Positions 35,341-43,805 of a DNA stretch of 64,000 nt are shown here, piece by piece. Every line of letters begins with the position of its first letter. Within the stretch, counting starts at the first letter, position 1. The position numbers were made by a program, and so were the translations under genes. Source of the stretch: an uncultured Oscillospiraceae bacterium (GTDB taxonomy: Bacteria; Bacillota; Clostridia; Oscillospirales; Oscillospiraceae); the NCBI GenBank assembly GCA_944383165.1, contig CALWON010000001.1:35290-99289 (forward strand), read 5' to 3'. The notes beneath the pieces were generated by a model, which was not told where the DNA came from, did not search any database, and worked only from the letters and a program-made list of their open reading frames with translations.

Positions 35341-37083
35341 ATGAAACAACTTATGTTGGGTAATGCAGCAGTTGCCCGTGGTTTGTACGAGGCAGGGTGT
35401 GCCGTGGTTTCCAGCTATCCAGGAACCCCCAGTACAGAAATCACAGAGGAAGCAGCCAAGTATGATGAGATATACTGTGAGTGGGCACCCAATGAAAAGG
35501 TGGCCATGGAAGTGGCATTTGGTGCCGCACTGGCAGGGAAACGTTCCTTCTGTGGTATGAAGCATGTGGGATTGAATGTGGCAGCTGACCCACTGTTCAC
35601 CGTATCCTATACAGGAATCAACGCTGGTATGGTGATTGCAGTGGCAGATGACCCTGGTATGCACTCATCTCAAAATGAGCAGGACTCTCGCCACTATGCT
35701 ATTGGTGCAAAAATACCCATGTTGGAGCCAGCAGATTCTAAGGAGGCACTGGAATTTACCAAACGTGCCTATGAAATTTCAGAGGAGTTCGACACCCCCG
35801 TGTTGCTGAAGATGTGTACCCGTGTGGCACATTCCCAATCCATTGTCAACACTGGGGAGCGGGCAGGGACACCCCAAAAGCCCTATGAAAAGAACATTGC
35901 CAAATATGTGATGATGCCAGGCAATGCAAAACGCCGTCACCCCTTTGTGGAGGACAGAACACGCAGACTGACAGAGTATGCAGAACACTGTGACTTGAAC
36001 CGCATGGAGTTGGGTGGCACAGAGATGGGAGTTATTACATCCAGCACCTGTTATCAGTATGTAAAAGAGGTCTTTGGAGATACCGTTTCTGTATTGAAGT
36101 TGGGTATGGTACACCCCTTGCCAGTGAAGCTGATTCTGGATTTTGCCTCCCATGTAGACCATCTGATTGTGGTGGAGGAGCTGGACCCCATCATTGAACA
36201 TCACTGCCGCCAGTTGGGATTGAAGGTTTCAGGGAAAAATATTCTGCCTATGGAGGATGAGTTTTCACAGAATCTGGTGGCTGAAAAGTTGGGTGGTACT
36301 GTCCATCGGGGTGTTAGTTTAGAGGATGCTATCCCACCACGTCCCCCTGTGATGTGTGCAGGCTGTCCCCACCGTGGTCTTTTCTACACACTGAATAAGA
36401 ATAAGTGTACCGTAATGGGTGACATCGGATGCTATACTTTGGGTGCAGTGGCTCCTCTGTCTGCCATTGATATGACCCTGTGTATGGGTGCTTCCATCAG
36501 TGGAATTCATGGCTTTAATAAGGCACTAGGTCAGGAGAGCGAGGGTAAAACTGTGGCAGTTATTGGCGACTCCACCTTTATGCACTCCGGTATGACTGGT
36601 CTTGCCAACATTGCATACAACCAATCCAACTCTACTGTGATTATTTTGGATAACTCCATCACCGGTATGACTGGGCACCAGCACAACCCCACCACTGGTT
36701 ACAACATTAAGGGGGACCCTGCCGGAAAAATTGATTTGGAACAGCTCTGCCGTGCTATGGGATTCCAGCGTGTACGGGTAGTGGACCCATACAACCTGAA
36801 AGAATGTGATGAGGCAGTGAAAGAGGAGCTAGCAGATCCAGAGCCTTCTGTCATTATCAGCCGCCGCCCCTGTGCTTTGTTGAAATATGTAAAACATAAT
36901 CCCCCTCTGGTGGTGAATGAGGAAAAGTGTGTGGGCTGTAAATCCTGTATGAAAATTGGCTGCCCTGCCATTTCTATTCGGGATGGAAAGGCACATGTAG
37001 ACAGTACCCTGTGTGTGGGCTGTGGTGTGTGTGAGCAGCTCTGCCCAGTTGGGGCATTTGAAAGCACTGGCAAGGAGGGTTAA
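35341..37083 (+). CDS. iorA: Indolepyruvate ferredoxin oxidoreductase, alpha subunit
   Basis: A 580-residue thiamine-diphosphate enzyme that oxidatively decarboxylates aryl pyruvates (from Trp, Phe, Tyr) to aryl-acetyl-CoA, reducing ferredoxin. N-terminal pyrimidine-binding domain (GNAAVARGLYEAG, SSYPGTPSTEI), then CAGCPHRG near 340, TPP motif GDIGCYTLG near 360 to DNSITGMTGHQ near 440, and a C-terminal two-cluster ferredoxin domain (CVGCKSCMKIGCP and CVGCGVCEQLCP, 523-570). Length and order are normal. The beta subunit follows after 3 bases. Confidence 0.96.
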   Translation: MKQLMLGNAAVARGLYEAGCAVVSSYPGTPSTEITEEAAKYDEIYCEWAPNEKVAMEVAFGAALAGKRSFCGMKHVGLNVAADPLFTVSYTGINAGMVIAVADDPGMHSSQNEQDSRHYAIGAKIPMLEPADSKEALEFTKRAYEISEEFDTPVLLKMCTRVAHSQSIVNTGERAGTPQKPYEKNIAKYVMMPGNAKRRHPFVEDRTRRLTEYAEHCDLNRMELGGTEMGVITSSTCYQYVKEVFGDTVSVLKLGMVHPLPVKLILDFASHVDHLIVVEELDPIIEHHCRQLGLKVSGKNILPMEDEFSQNLVAEKLGGTVHRGVSLEDAIPPRPPVMCAGCPHRGLFYTLNKNKCTVMGDIGCYTLGAVAPLSAIDMTLCMGASISGIHGFNKALGQESEGKTVAVIGDSTFMHSGMTGLANIAYNQSNSTVIILDNSITGMTGHQHNPTTGYNIKGDPAGKIDLEQLCRAMGFQRVRVVDPYNLKECDEAVKEELADPEPSVIISRRPCALLKYVKHNPPLVVNEEKCVGCKSCMKIGCPAISIRDGKAHVDSTLCVGCGVCEQLCPVGAFESTGKEG

Positions 37084-37086
37084 AAC

Positions 37087-37659
37087 ATGGCAACCAAAAA
37101 TATTATGATTGTTGGTGTAGGTGGACAGGGCTCCCTGTTGGCAAGTAAGCTGTTGGGGCATCTGTTGATGGAACAGGGCTATGATGTGAAAGTATCAGAG
37201 GTGCATGGCATGTCCCAGCGTGGCGGAAGCGTTGTCACCTATGTACGATATGGAGATAGGGTAAACTCTCCAGTGATTGACAAGGGAGAAGCTGATTATA
37301 TTGTATCCTTTGAATTGCTGGAGGCTGCACGCTGGCTCAACTATCTGCGCCCCAATGGGCAGATTGTCACCAGTACCCAGCAGATTGACCCCATGCCTGT
37401 AATTACTGGGGCAGCCCAGTATCCAGAAAATCTGGTGGAGAAAATGCGTGCCAAAGGGATAAAGGTAGATGCACTGGATTGTCTTGCCCTTGCGGAGGAA
37501 GCAGGGTCTTCAAAGGCAGTGAATATTGTGCTGATGGGGCGTCTGTCTCACTATTTTGACCTGCCAGAGGAAGCATGGCAGAAGTCCATCGAGGCATGTG
37601 TGCCCACTAAATTCCTTGAACTGAACAAGAAAGCCTTTGAACTGGGTAAAAATGCCTGA
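37087..37659 (+). CDS. iorB: Indolepyruvate ferredoxin oxidoreductase, beta subunit
   Basis: A 190-residue gamma-domain type subunit: VGVGGQGSLLASKLLG near 8-23 (CoA/nucleotide loop), SEVHGMSQRGGSVVTYVRYG near 37-56, which is the family signature, and FELLEAARWL near 75. It forms the oxidoreductase with IorA. The pair is typical of amino-acid fermenting anaerobes. Confidence 0.95.
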   Translation: MATKNIMIVGVGGQGSLLASKLLGHLLMEQGYDVKVSEVHGMSQRGGSVVTYVRYGDRVNSPVIDKGEADYIVSFELLEAARWLNYLRPNGQIVTSTQQIDPMPVITGAAQYPENLVEKMRAKGIKVDALDCLALAEEAGSSKAVNIVLMGRLSHYFDLPEEAWQKSIEACVPTKFLELNKKAFELGKNA

Positions 37660-37686
37660 TTTTGGGAACAGTAGGGAGAGATACCA

Positions 37687-38988
37687 ATGGAGAGATATTA
37701 CCAACCAGAAATTGAATGTGCATCTAGGGAACAGATTCGTGCATGGCAGGATGAGAGACTGGTCAAACAGGTGAGACATGCCTATGACCATGTACCCTAC
37801 TACAAAAAGCTGATGGATGACAAAGGTGTGAAGCCAGAGGATATTCAATCTGTCGATGATTTGTACAAGCTGCCCTTTACTTACAAAAAAGACCTGAGAG
37901 ACACCTACCCCTATGGGCTGTTTGCAGTTCCCATGAAAGATGTGGTCCGTCTCCATGCCTCCTCTGGTACCACAGGCAAGCAAATTGTGGTAGGCTACAC
38001 AAGAGAGGATTTGGACATTTGGGATGACATTGTTGCCCGTCAGTTGGTGGCAGTGGGTGCAACAGAGGAGGATAAGGTACATATTTCCTATGGCTATGGT
38101 CTGTTTACAGGTGGCTTGGGACTGCATGGTGGCGCAACCAAACTGGGGGCAACTGTGATTCCTGTATCTTCTGGTAATACCCAGAGACAAATCACCATTC
38201 TACGGGATTTCGGCTCTACTGTGCTGTGCTGTACTCCTTCTTATGCGGCATTTATTGGTGAGACCCTTCATGAAATGGGACTGACTGGAAAAGACATTCC
38301 ATTAAAGGCTGGTATTTTTGGCGCAGAGGCATGGAGCGAGGAGATGCGCAAAGATATTGAAGAAAAGCTGGGCATTAAGGCCTATGATATCTATGGGCTG
38401 ACTGAAATTATGGGACCAGGTGTAGCCTATGAGTGTTCTGCGCAACAGGGTATGCATGTCAATGAAGACCATTTTATCATTGAAATCATTGACCCCGAGA
38501 CAGGAGAGGTACTGCCAGAGGGGCAACAGGGAGAGATTGTGTTCTCCTGTATTACCCGTCAGGCATTCCCCTTGCTGCGCTATCGTACCCGTGATATTGG
38601 TGTCATTCACAGGGGAACTTGCTCCTGTGGTCGTACCTTTGTCAAAATGAGCAAGCCAATGGGGCGCAGTGATGATATGCTCATTATTCGTGGTGTCAAT
38701 GTGTTCCCCTCTCAAATTGAGACCGTGTTGCTCAACCATGGCTATTCTGCCAACTACCAGATTATTGTTGACCGTGTCAAATCTACCGATACCCTGGAAG
38801 TACAGGTAGAAATGACCCCAGAAATGTTTACTGATAACATGGGTGAAATTGAACGTCGCCAGAGAGAACTGGTGGAGGGGATGCGTTCCCTGTTGGGGTT
38901 GGCTGCCAAGGTAAAGCTAGTTGCCCCAAAATCCATTGTCCGCAGCGAGGGCAAGGCTGTGCGTGTAATTGACAAGCGTAAGATTTAA
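37687..38988 (+). CDS. paaK: Phenylacetate-CoA ligase
   Basis: A 433-residue adenylate-forming ligase. Motifs: LHASSGTTGKQIVVGYT near 95-111, AEAWSEEMRKDIE near 217, DIYGLTEIMGPGVAYEC near 235, RTRDI near 300 and DDMLIIRGVNVFPSQIE near 330, all of the PaaK type. In iorAB operons the ligase may run in the direction of aryl-acetyl-CoA plus AMP (or ADP-like recovery) to ATP and arylacetate, or activate arylacetates; the direction is not decidable from sequence. Spacing after iorB is 27 bases. Confidence 0.94.
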   Translation: MERYYQPEIECASREQIRAWQDERLVKQVRHAYDHVPYYKKLMDDKGVKPEDIQSVDDLYKLPFTYKKDLRDTYPYGLFAVPMKDVVRLHASSGTTGKQIVVGYTREDLDIWDDIVARQLVAVGATEEDKVHISYGYGLFTGGLGLHGGATKLGATVIPVSSGNTQRQITILRDFGSTVLCCTPSYAAFIGETLHEMGLTGKDIPLKAGIFGAEAWSEEMRKDIEEKLGIKAYDIYGLTEIMGPGVAYECSAQQGMHVNEDHFIIEIIDPETGEVLPEGQQGEIVFSCITRQAFPLLRYRTRDIGVIHRGTCSCGRTFVKMSKPMGRSDDMLIIRGVNVFPSQIETVLLNHGYSANYQIIVDRVKSTDTLEVQVEMTPEMFTDNMGEIERRQRELVEGMRSLLGLAAKVKLVAPKSIVRSEGKAVRVIDKRKI

Positions 38989-39002
38989 GGAGGGTAGGAA
39001 GC

Positions 39003-39437
39003 ATGAGCATTAAGCAAATTTCTGTCTTTGTGGAAAATACCCCTGGTGCCTTGTATGGTCTGACTGGTGTGCTGGCACAGCATCAGGTGGACTTGCGTGC
39101 TCTGTCTCTGGCAGAAACCAGCGAGTTTGGAATTGTGCGTATGATTGTGGACAATGTCTATCAGGCAACCACAGTACTGAAAGATGCAGGCTATGTCCAC
39201 AGCCTGACCCCTGTAGTGGGTGTAGCTATCCCTGATGTGCCTGGCGGATTGAACCGGGTGCTTCAGGTGCTGACAGATGCCAAAGTCAACATTGAGTATA
39301 TGTATGCCTTCTTAGGTGGGAAAAGTGTAGACCACGCCTACATGATTTTCCGTGTTGCAGATGAGGCTACTGCAACGGCGGCGCTGGCCGCAAGAGGGAT
39401 TCAGACACTGGAACAGGATGCCATTGCATCCCTCTAA
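39003..39437 (+). CDS. ACT domain protein (tandem ACT)
   Basis: A 144-residue protein made of two ACT domains (about 1-68 with NTPGALYGLTGVLA, and 70-140 with DVPGGLNRVLQVLTDA). ACT domains bind amino acids and control enzymes. Genes of this kind often follow paaK in iorAB operons, so it may sense an aromatic amino acid for the ligase or oxidoreductase; that is inference. AAGGAGG lies 8 bases before the ATG. Last gene before a terminator. Confidence 0.9.
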   Translation: MSIKQISVFVENTPGALYGLTGVLAQHQVDLRALSLAETSEFGIVRMIVDNVYQATTVLKDAGYVHSLTPVVGVAIPDVPGGLNRVLQVLTDAKVNIEYMYAFLGGKSVDHAYMIFRVADEATATAALAARGIQTLEQDAIASL

Positions 39438-39452
39438 TTAGACGAAGTACAA

Positions 39453-39494
39453 GTCCCCTGTGGGTCATCCAACCCACAGGGGACGTTGTTTTTT
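39453..39494 (+). terminator. Terminator after the ACT gene
   Basis: 13-bp stem GTCCCCTGTGGGT with ACCCACAGGGGAC then GTTGTTTTTT. Confidence 0.92.
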
Positions 39495-39545
39495 AAAACA
39501 TCTTACATAATGCCATAAAATAATACAAAAAATGAGAAGATGGAA

Positions 39546-39574
39546 TTGTAATTGCAGCAAAGTTGTGCTATACT
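39546..39574 (+). promoter_or_regulatory. Promoter of the HAD phosphatase gene
   Basis: Plus strand TTGTAA, 17-base spacer, TATACT, about 100 bases before the start. Confidence 0.65.
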
Positions 39575-39677
39575 CGAAAATGCAGTGCGCAAATAGAAAA
39601 CTTGCATATTTTTGAAATTGAAAGATGATAGGACCAACCAACTGCACCCAGGTACTTTTATGTGAGGAGAAAGGACT

Positions 39678-40331
39678 ATGAATATCTATTCTGCTGTTTG
39701 TTTCGATTTCGACTACACCCTTGGAGACTCTACCGATGCCATTGTGGCAGGGTTTGAACATGCCTTTCAAAAATTAGGGCAACCAAAGCCAGAGCGAGAG
39801 GCAGTGCGAGGAACCATTGGCTATCTGTTGGAGGACGCCTATTCCAATTTAACTGGGGATTATGATGCAGGACATCGTGCCCTCTTTCGCAAATATTTTG
39901 TAGAGATGGCAAGACCCAGAATGCTGGAGGAAACGGTATTGCTGCCTGGTGCAGTGGAACTGTTAAAAGGGTTAAAGGGAAAAGGGGTTCGTTTGGGTAT
40001 TGTGAGCACAAAGGCAAAAAATACCATTGAACAGATTATGGAGCGGCATGGATTATTGGAGGATTTGGACTTCATCATTGGGACCTTTGATGTAACACAC
40101 CACAAACCAGATCCAGAAGGCTTGTTGATGGCTCTGGAGAAAATGGGTACAACAAAAAGCAAATTTCTGTACTGTGGAGATACCGTGCTGGATGCAGAGG
40201 CAGCCCAGCGTGCAGGGGTAGATTTTGCACCAGTTTTGAATGGCACAACCCCAGCAGGGGATTTTGTTGATTGGCCAAATGTACATATTGCCAAAGATTT
40301 AAATGATTTAGCTGCATATTTACAGGTATAA
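39678..40331 (+). CDS. HAD-superfamily phosphatase (phosphoglycolate phosphatase-like)
   Basis: A 217-residue hydrolase. Motif I is FDFDYTLGDS with the nucleophile Asp10 and acid Asp12, a helical cap domain at about 17-85, motif II GIVSTKA near 115, the Lys in THHKPDPEG near 145 and motif III YCGDTVLDAEAAQRAG near 165-180. It belongs to the Gph/PpaX group; whether it acts on phosphoglycolate, pyrophosphate or another small phosphate cannot be told. Single gene with its own promoter. Confidence 0.87.
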   Translation: MNIYSAVCFDFDYTLGDSTDAIVAGFEHAFQKLGQPKPEREAVRGTIGYLLEDAYSNLTGDYDAGHRALFRKYFVEMARPRMLEETVLLPGAVELLKGLKGKGVRLGIVSTKAKNTIEQIMERHGLLEDLDFIIGTFDVTHHKPDPEGLLMALEKMGTTKSKFLYCGDTVLDAEAAQRAGVDFAPVLNGTTPAGDFVDWPNVHIAKDLNDLAAYLQV

Positions 40332-40387
40332 ATTAGGTCATCCTATGGCAGATTTTTGTATGAAACAGTATGTGTCTGCCCAAAGTC

Positions 40388-40422
40388 AAAACTAGGCTTG
40401 CATCTGCAAGCCTAGTTTTTTT
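40388..40422. terminator. Shared convergent terminator
   Basis: AAAACTAGGCTTGCA pairs with TGCAAGCCTAGTTTT; it lies between the HAD gene and the end of the Gx transporter gene and overlaps the last codons of the latter. Confidence 0.88.
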
Positions 40423-40936
40423 CTGTTTGAATATGAGATAGACGCTGCAAGAGAAATTGAGTACAAATTCCAGTGAATAAACCAGTTAAAATACCAGATA
40501 GAAGTAGATAGGGAAGATAGGCAAAAACAGACCAGCTTTTCAAAAACAGAGCGGCCACCAATAGTTGCCCAATGTTATGAAAAATGGCAGAGAGGGGACT
40601 GCAAAGCCATAACTCTTTGATGGTGAAAAGACGTCTACACAGGCATAAACTAAGCCAGCAACAGAGTCCACCACCTAGGCTGTAGAAGAAAATCATCATC
40701 TGCCCAGAAAATACACTGCCCAGAAAAATACGAACCAATAAAATCAACAGGGTATCCATAGGGGACAGGGCAAACATTCCATAGACTGTGACAATGTTGG
40801 CAAGTCCCAATTTTACACCGGGAATGGGGATGGGAACAGGAATTTGTGCCTCTACCATAAAAATGGTCAGTGCAATGGTACTAAGAAGGGAGAGGCGGGT
40901 GAGTTTTTGGGTGGGATTACCCTGCAATGGTGTCAA
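40412..40936 (-). CDS. Gx transporter family membrane protein (HepI-like)
   Basis: A 174-residue protein with five or six membrane segments. Family signs: IPVPIPIPGVKLGLANIVTVY near 38 with the G-rich loop, RIFLGSVFSGQMMIFFYSLGGG near 75, and FHNIGQLLVAAL near 120. Called heptaprenyl diphosphate synthase component I in older annotations; it is better seen as an ECF-like transporter component of unknown cargo. Start taken as TTG, 11 bases after GGAGG; it overlaps the NusG-II gene by 20 bases, so translation is coupled. The longer open frame upstream has no ribosome site. Confidence 0.82.
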   Translation of the reverse strand: MTPLQGNPTQKLTRLSLLSTIALTIFMVEAQIPVPIPIPGVKLGLANIVTVYGMFALSPMDTLLILLVRIFLGSVFSGQMMIFFYSLGGGLCCWLSLCLCRRLFTIKELWLCSPLSAIFHNIGQLLVAALFLKSWSVFAYLPYLLLSGILTGLFTGICTQFLLQRLSHIQTEKN

Positions 40937-41294
40937 GATCTGACCCTCCTCCTGTAATTTCCAAAATAATTTCATTGGGCAGACAGACAATCGGCAATGT
41001 ACTGTCAGAAATCCAGCCTTGATGTACACAGACTTGATCTGGGCAGGAGGCATGGGAGATACAGACACGACCAGGTTCTACAGAAACTGTATTGTAGGCA
41101 CCACTCTCTCCCTTCAGTTCGATGGTGTACGGCTCCTGTACATGGGACAGGTCAATGGTTTGTACCAATGTACCATGTTGATAAATTTGGAGTAGTTGAG
41201 CGGAGGGCTGTGTAGACGTTTGGAAAATGTACAGACTGCACACAGCAACAACCACCAACAGAAGGATCACAACCAACTTTGTGGTGCGGTTCAT
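40917..41294 (-). CDS. NusG domain II-containing membrane-anchored protein
   Basis: A 125-residue protein: N-terminal membrane anchor (about 6-24), then a NusG_II domain with the ISHASCPDQVCVHQGWI box near 83-98 and PIVCLPNEIILEI near 105. The Cys residues in that box are conserved in the family. The gene lies between apbE and the Gx transporter with overlaps on both sides; this trio recurs near redox and quinone-linked genes in Firmicutes. Function not established. Confidence 0.88.
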   Translation of the reverse strand: MNRTTKLVVILLLVVVAVCSLYIFQTSTQPSAQLLQIYQHGTLVQTIDLSHVQEPYTIELKGESGAYNTVSVEPGRVCISHASCPDQVCVHQGWISDSTLPIVCLPNEIILEITGGGSDLDTIAG

Positions 41295-42325
41295 GGGGCA
41301 ATCACCGTCACTTCCCGACCAGATTGTGCTTCTGTCAGTTGAAATGTTGACTCTAACCCAGAAGTTATGGTCACATTTCCGGATTCTTCCACCCAAATAA
41401 TGTCTAGATCCAGTTCTGGGTGTTGTTTCCAGAAAGAAATACCATCCTCTAAACCCATGACGAAAAGGGCTGTGGACAGCCCATCACAGATGGTCCCATT
41501 TTCCCCAATCACTGTCACAGAAGTGAGACCACTTCTGGCAGGGGCAGCAGTTTCAGGGTCAAGAATATGCCAATAGGTTTCTCCGTTTTCTTCAAAATAG
41601 CGCTGGTAGCTGCCAGAAGTCACCACCGCCTTTTGGGATACCTCTACAACACCCAATGCGGCTTGCTCTGGGTTAGAAGGGTCCTGAATCCCAACACGCC
41701 AGAGAGTGCCATCTGGTTTACTGCCAATGGTCTGCACATTGCCACCCAAATACAGCAGAGCAGAAGTAATGCCCTGATTTTGTAACTGTTCTGAAAGAAT
41801 GGCACCCAAGTCTCCCTTTGCAACGGAGCCAAAATCCAAACTCATGCCATCAGGAAGAGAAGCCGTTTGTTCTTCCACATTCAGAGACAGTTGAGTGTAG
41901 TCAATTTTTGTTTTCAAGGTATCTAATTCTAACTGAGAGGGGACACGATAATCACCTGTAGTAAATCCCCAGGCAGACACCGCAGAATAAGCCGTCAAAT
42001 CCAATGCACCATCTGTAAGCTGAGAGAGTTCCTGACTTTGTTCCAATAGTGCGGAAGTTTCCGGTGAAATGGGGACTGGCTGCCCCTGGCTTTGATTGAT
42101 GGCAGAGACTTCACTGTCCTCCTCGGTCACATCCCATAAATCTTCCAGATGGTAAATGGTAGATATAGCATTGTCTAAGGCAGCTTGTGCCCCATCCCCA
42201 TAGACTTCCAAAGACATAACAGTGTCCATTGCAAAAATTTGACTGTTGGCAGATGGGGTCTGGGCGGTGACACAGCCAGTCAGTAAGCCCATAGTCAACA
42301 CCGGTAAAATGAAAACAGGTTTCAT
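41291..42325 (-). CDS. apbE: FAD:protein FMN transferase (lipoprotein)
   Basis: A 344-residue exported enzyme that attaches FMN to Thr residues of membrane redox proteins such as RnfG/NqrC. Signal peptide with lipobox LLTGCV at about 14-19; family motifs FAMDTVMSLEVYG near 32, LDFGSVAKGDL near 165, LLYLGGNVQTIG near 190 and the metal-site GLTSVTVIGENGTICDGLSTALFVMG near 265-290. No Rnf subunit is in this window, so its substrate is elsewhere. AAGGAG lies 5 bases before the chosen ATG. Confidence 0.94.
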   Translation of the reverse strand: MKPVFILPVLTMGLLTGCVTAQTPSANSQIFAMDTVMSLEVYGDGAQAALDNAISTIYHLEDLWDVTEEDSEVSAINQSQGQPVPISPETSALLEQSQELSQLTDGALDLTAYSAVSAWGFTTGDYRVPSQLELDTLKTKIDYTQLSLNVEEQTASLPDGMSLDFGSVAKGDLGAILSEQLQNQGITSALLYLGGNVQTIGSKPDGTLWRVGIQDPSNPEQAALGVVEVSQKAVVTSGSYQRYFEENGETYWHILDPETAAPARSGLTSVTVIGENGTICDGLSTALFVMGLEDGISFWKQHPELDLDIIWVEESGNVTITSGLESTFQLTEAQSGREVTVIAP

Positions 42326-42344
42326 GATTGCTCCTTGAATTGGT

Positions 42345-42587
42345 TTATAAAACTTCCTGATACATGGCAGAAGCATCTGCTTTTCCTACATTGTCTGCAA
42401 CTACCAATACCTCAACTTTTACGGTTTTCTCACCAAAGCGGAGTTCCAGAATATCCCCCACTTTCACATCATAGCTTGCCTTGACAGGTTTTCCGTTGGC
42501 AGAGACTCTGGCATTGTCGCAAGCCTCGTTGGCTACTGTCCTTCTTTTGATGAGACGGGATACTTTTAACCACTTATCTAAACGCAT
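42345..42587 (-). CDS. RNA-binding S4 domain protein (RqcP-like)
   Basis: An 80-residue S4 domain protein beginning MRLDKWLKVSRLIKRRT, with VSANGKPVKASYDVKVGD near 30-47. It matches the RqcP/YabO family, which binds 50S subunits in ribosome-associated quality control. GAGGTG lies before the ATG. It follows HU and mazG, the same neighbours as in Bacillus yabMNO, supporting this call. Confidence 0.88.
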   Translation of the reverse strand: MRLDKWLKVSRLIKRRTVANEACDNARVSANGKPVKASYDVKVGDILELRFGEKTVKVEVLVVADNVGKADASAMYQEVL

Positions 42588-42616
42588 AAAAAACACCTCG
42601 TTATAGCATAGAAATT

Positions 42617-42642
42617 GGGGGTACAGATGTTGCTGTACCCCC
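42617..42642 (-). terminator. Hairpin between HU and the S4 gene
   Basis: GGGGGTACAG pairs with CTGTACCCCC; followed on the minus strand by AATTTCTATGC, a poor U-run, so it may allow partial read-through. Confidence 0.6.
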
Positions 42643-42654
42643 ATCAAATTGTTT

Positions 42655-42939
42655 TTAGTTGGTTGTCTGGGCTACGGCATCCTTCAAAGCTTTGCCAGGC
42701 TTAAAGACAGGGGTATTGACCGCAGGAATTTCCATTTCCTCACCCGTTTTCAGGTTGCGCCCTACTCTGGCAGCACGGTATTTGACTTCAAAAGAGCCAA
42801 AGCCAACCAGTTGTACCTTTTCCCCTTGGGAAAGAGCCTCTGTAATGGCATCCAAAACGGCGGTAATGGCTACATCGGCATCTTTACGGGACATCTGTGC
42901 AGATTCAGAAACAACGGAAATCAAATCATTTTTATTCAT
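42655..42939 (-). CDS. hup: HU family DNA-binding protein
   Basis: A 94-residue nucleoid protein: MNKNDLISVVSES start, LVGFGSFEVKYRAAR near 44-58, and the DNA-contacting arm GRNLKTGEEMEIPA near 60-73. It forms a dimer that bends DNA. It overlaps the end of mazG by 8 bases. Confidence 0.96.
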   Translation of the reverse strand: MNKNDLISVVSESAQMSRKDADVAITAVLDAITEALSQGEKVQLVGFGSFEVKYRAARVGRNLKTGEEMEIPAVNTPVFKPGKALKDAVAQTTN

Positions 42940-43768
42940 GGTTATCCTCCTGAATGGTTAAAACGCCCAATCCATCCCCTTGGGCTTCCTTTTCTTTTGC
43001 GCAGCGCCAGAGTGCTTCTAATTCAGACAGGGGCATCTGGGAGAGGGCGCGTCCATTGGAAAGCTGTTCTACTGTTTGAAAGCGACGAATGAATTTTTCA
43101 CAGGTTTGGGAAAGGGCTTGTTCACTGTCCAGGTGCAGAAAACGGGATACCTTCACAGCGGCAAACAGGAGATCACCCAATTCCTCCTGTGGGTCGCCAT
43201 CTCCATGAATGGCGCGATGCAGTTCTTCTGCTTCTTCCATCAGTTTATCAAAAGCAGGGTCAATATTGGACCAATCAAACCCCGCCTTTGCCGCTTTGCT
43301 TTGAATTTTTTCTGCGCGGATGAGAGCGGGAAGGGCACGGGATACAGCGTTGAGAGAATCTGTGACAGTATCCTGTTTCTTTTCCTGTCGTTTTTGAACC
43401 TCCCAGGTGTCCAGTGCCTGAATGGTATCGGTAGCTTGTTGTGTACCAAATACATGGGGGTGGCGAAATACCATTTTTTGAGCCACTCCATTGACCACAT
43501 CATCAAAAGAGAAGAGCCCCTGTTCCTGTGCCATTTGGGCATGGAATATCACCTGTAACAGTACATCCCCCAGTTCTTCCTTCAGATGGTCTGGGTTCTT
43601 TTCATCAATGGCTTCTACAGCCTCATAGGCTTCCTCCAACATATTACGGCGAATGCTCTCATGGGTCTGTTCCTGATCCCAGGGACAGCCATCTGGGGAA
43701 CGCAACAGGGCCACAATTTGAACCAAATCATGTATGTTGTAGGAATCCATACATTCAAAATCTACCAC
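42932..43768 (-). CDS. mazG: Nucleoside triphosphate pyrophosphohydrolase MazG
   Basis: A 278-residue all-alpha NTP pyrophosphatase. Two MazG repeats are visible: LRSPDGCPWDQEQTHESI near 22 with EEAYEAVEAID near 45 and EELGDVLLQVIFHA near 62; then EEAEELHRAI and EELGDLLFAAVKVSRF near 175-205. It clears non-standard or excess nucleotides. Start taken as GTG 5 bases after GAGGAG; an ATG six codons on is possible. It lies 37 bases after the flippase gene. Confidence 0.93.
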   Translation of the reverse strand: MVDFECMDSYNIHDLVQIVALLRSPDGCPWDQEQTHESIRRNMLEEAYEAVEAIDEKNPDHLKEELGDVLLQVIFHAQMAQEQGLFSFDDVVNGVAQKMVFRHPHVFGTQQATDTIQALDTWEVQKRQEKKQDTVTDSLNAVSRALPALIRAEKIQSKAAKAGFDWSNIDPAFDKLMEEAEELHRAIHGDGDPQEELGDLLFAAVKVSRFLHLDSEQALSQTCEKFIRRFQTVEQLSNGRALSQMPLSELEALWRCAKEKEAQGDGLGVLTIQEDNHE

Positions 43769-43805
43769 AGTATCTCCTCTTTCGCAAGTATTTTTTCCGT
43801 TTTGT

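Noticed and set aside
36699..37073. Minus-strand cysteine-poor ORFs within iorA
   Set aside because: Shadows of the ferredoxin domain coding region; no independent signals.
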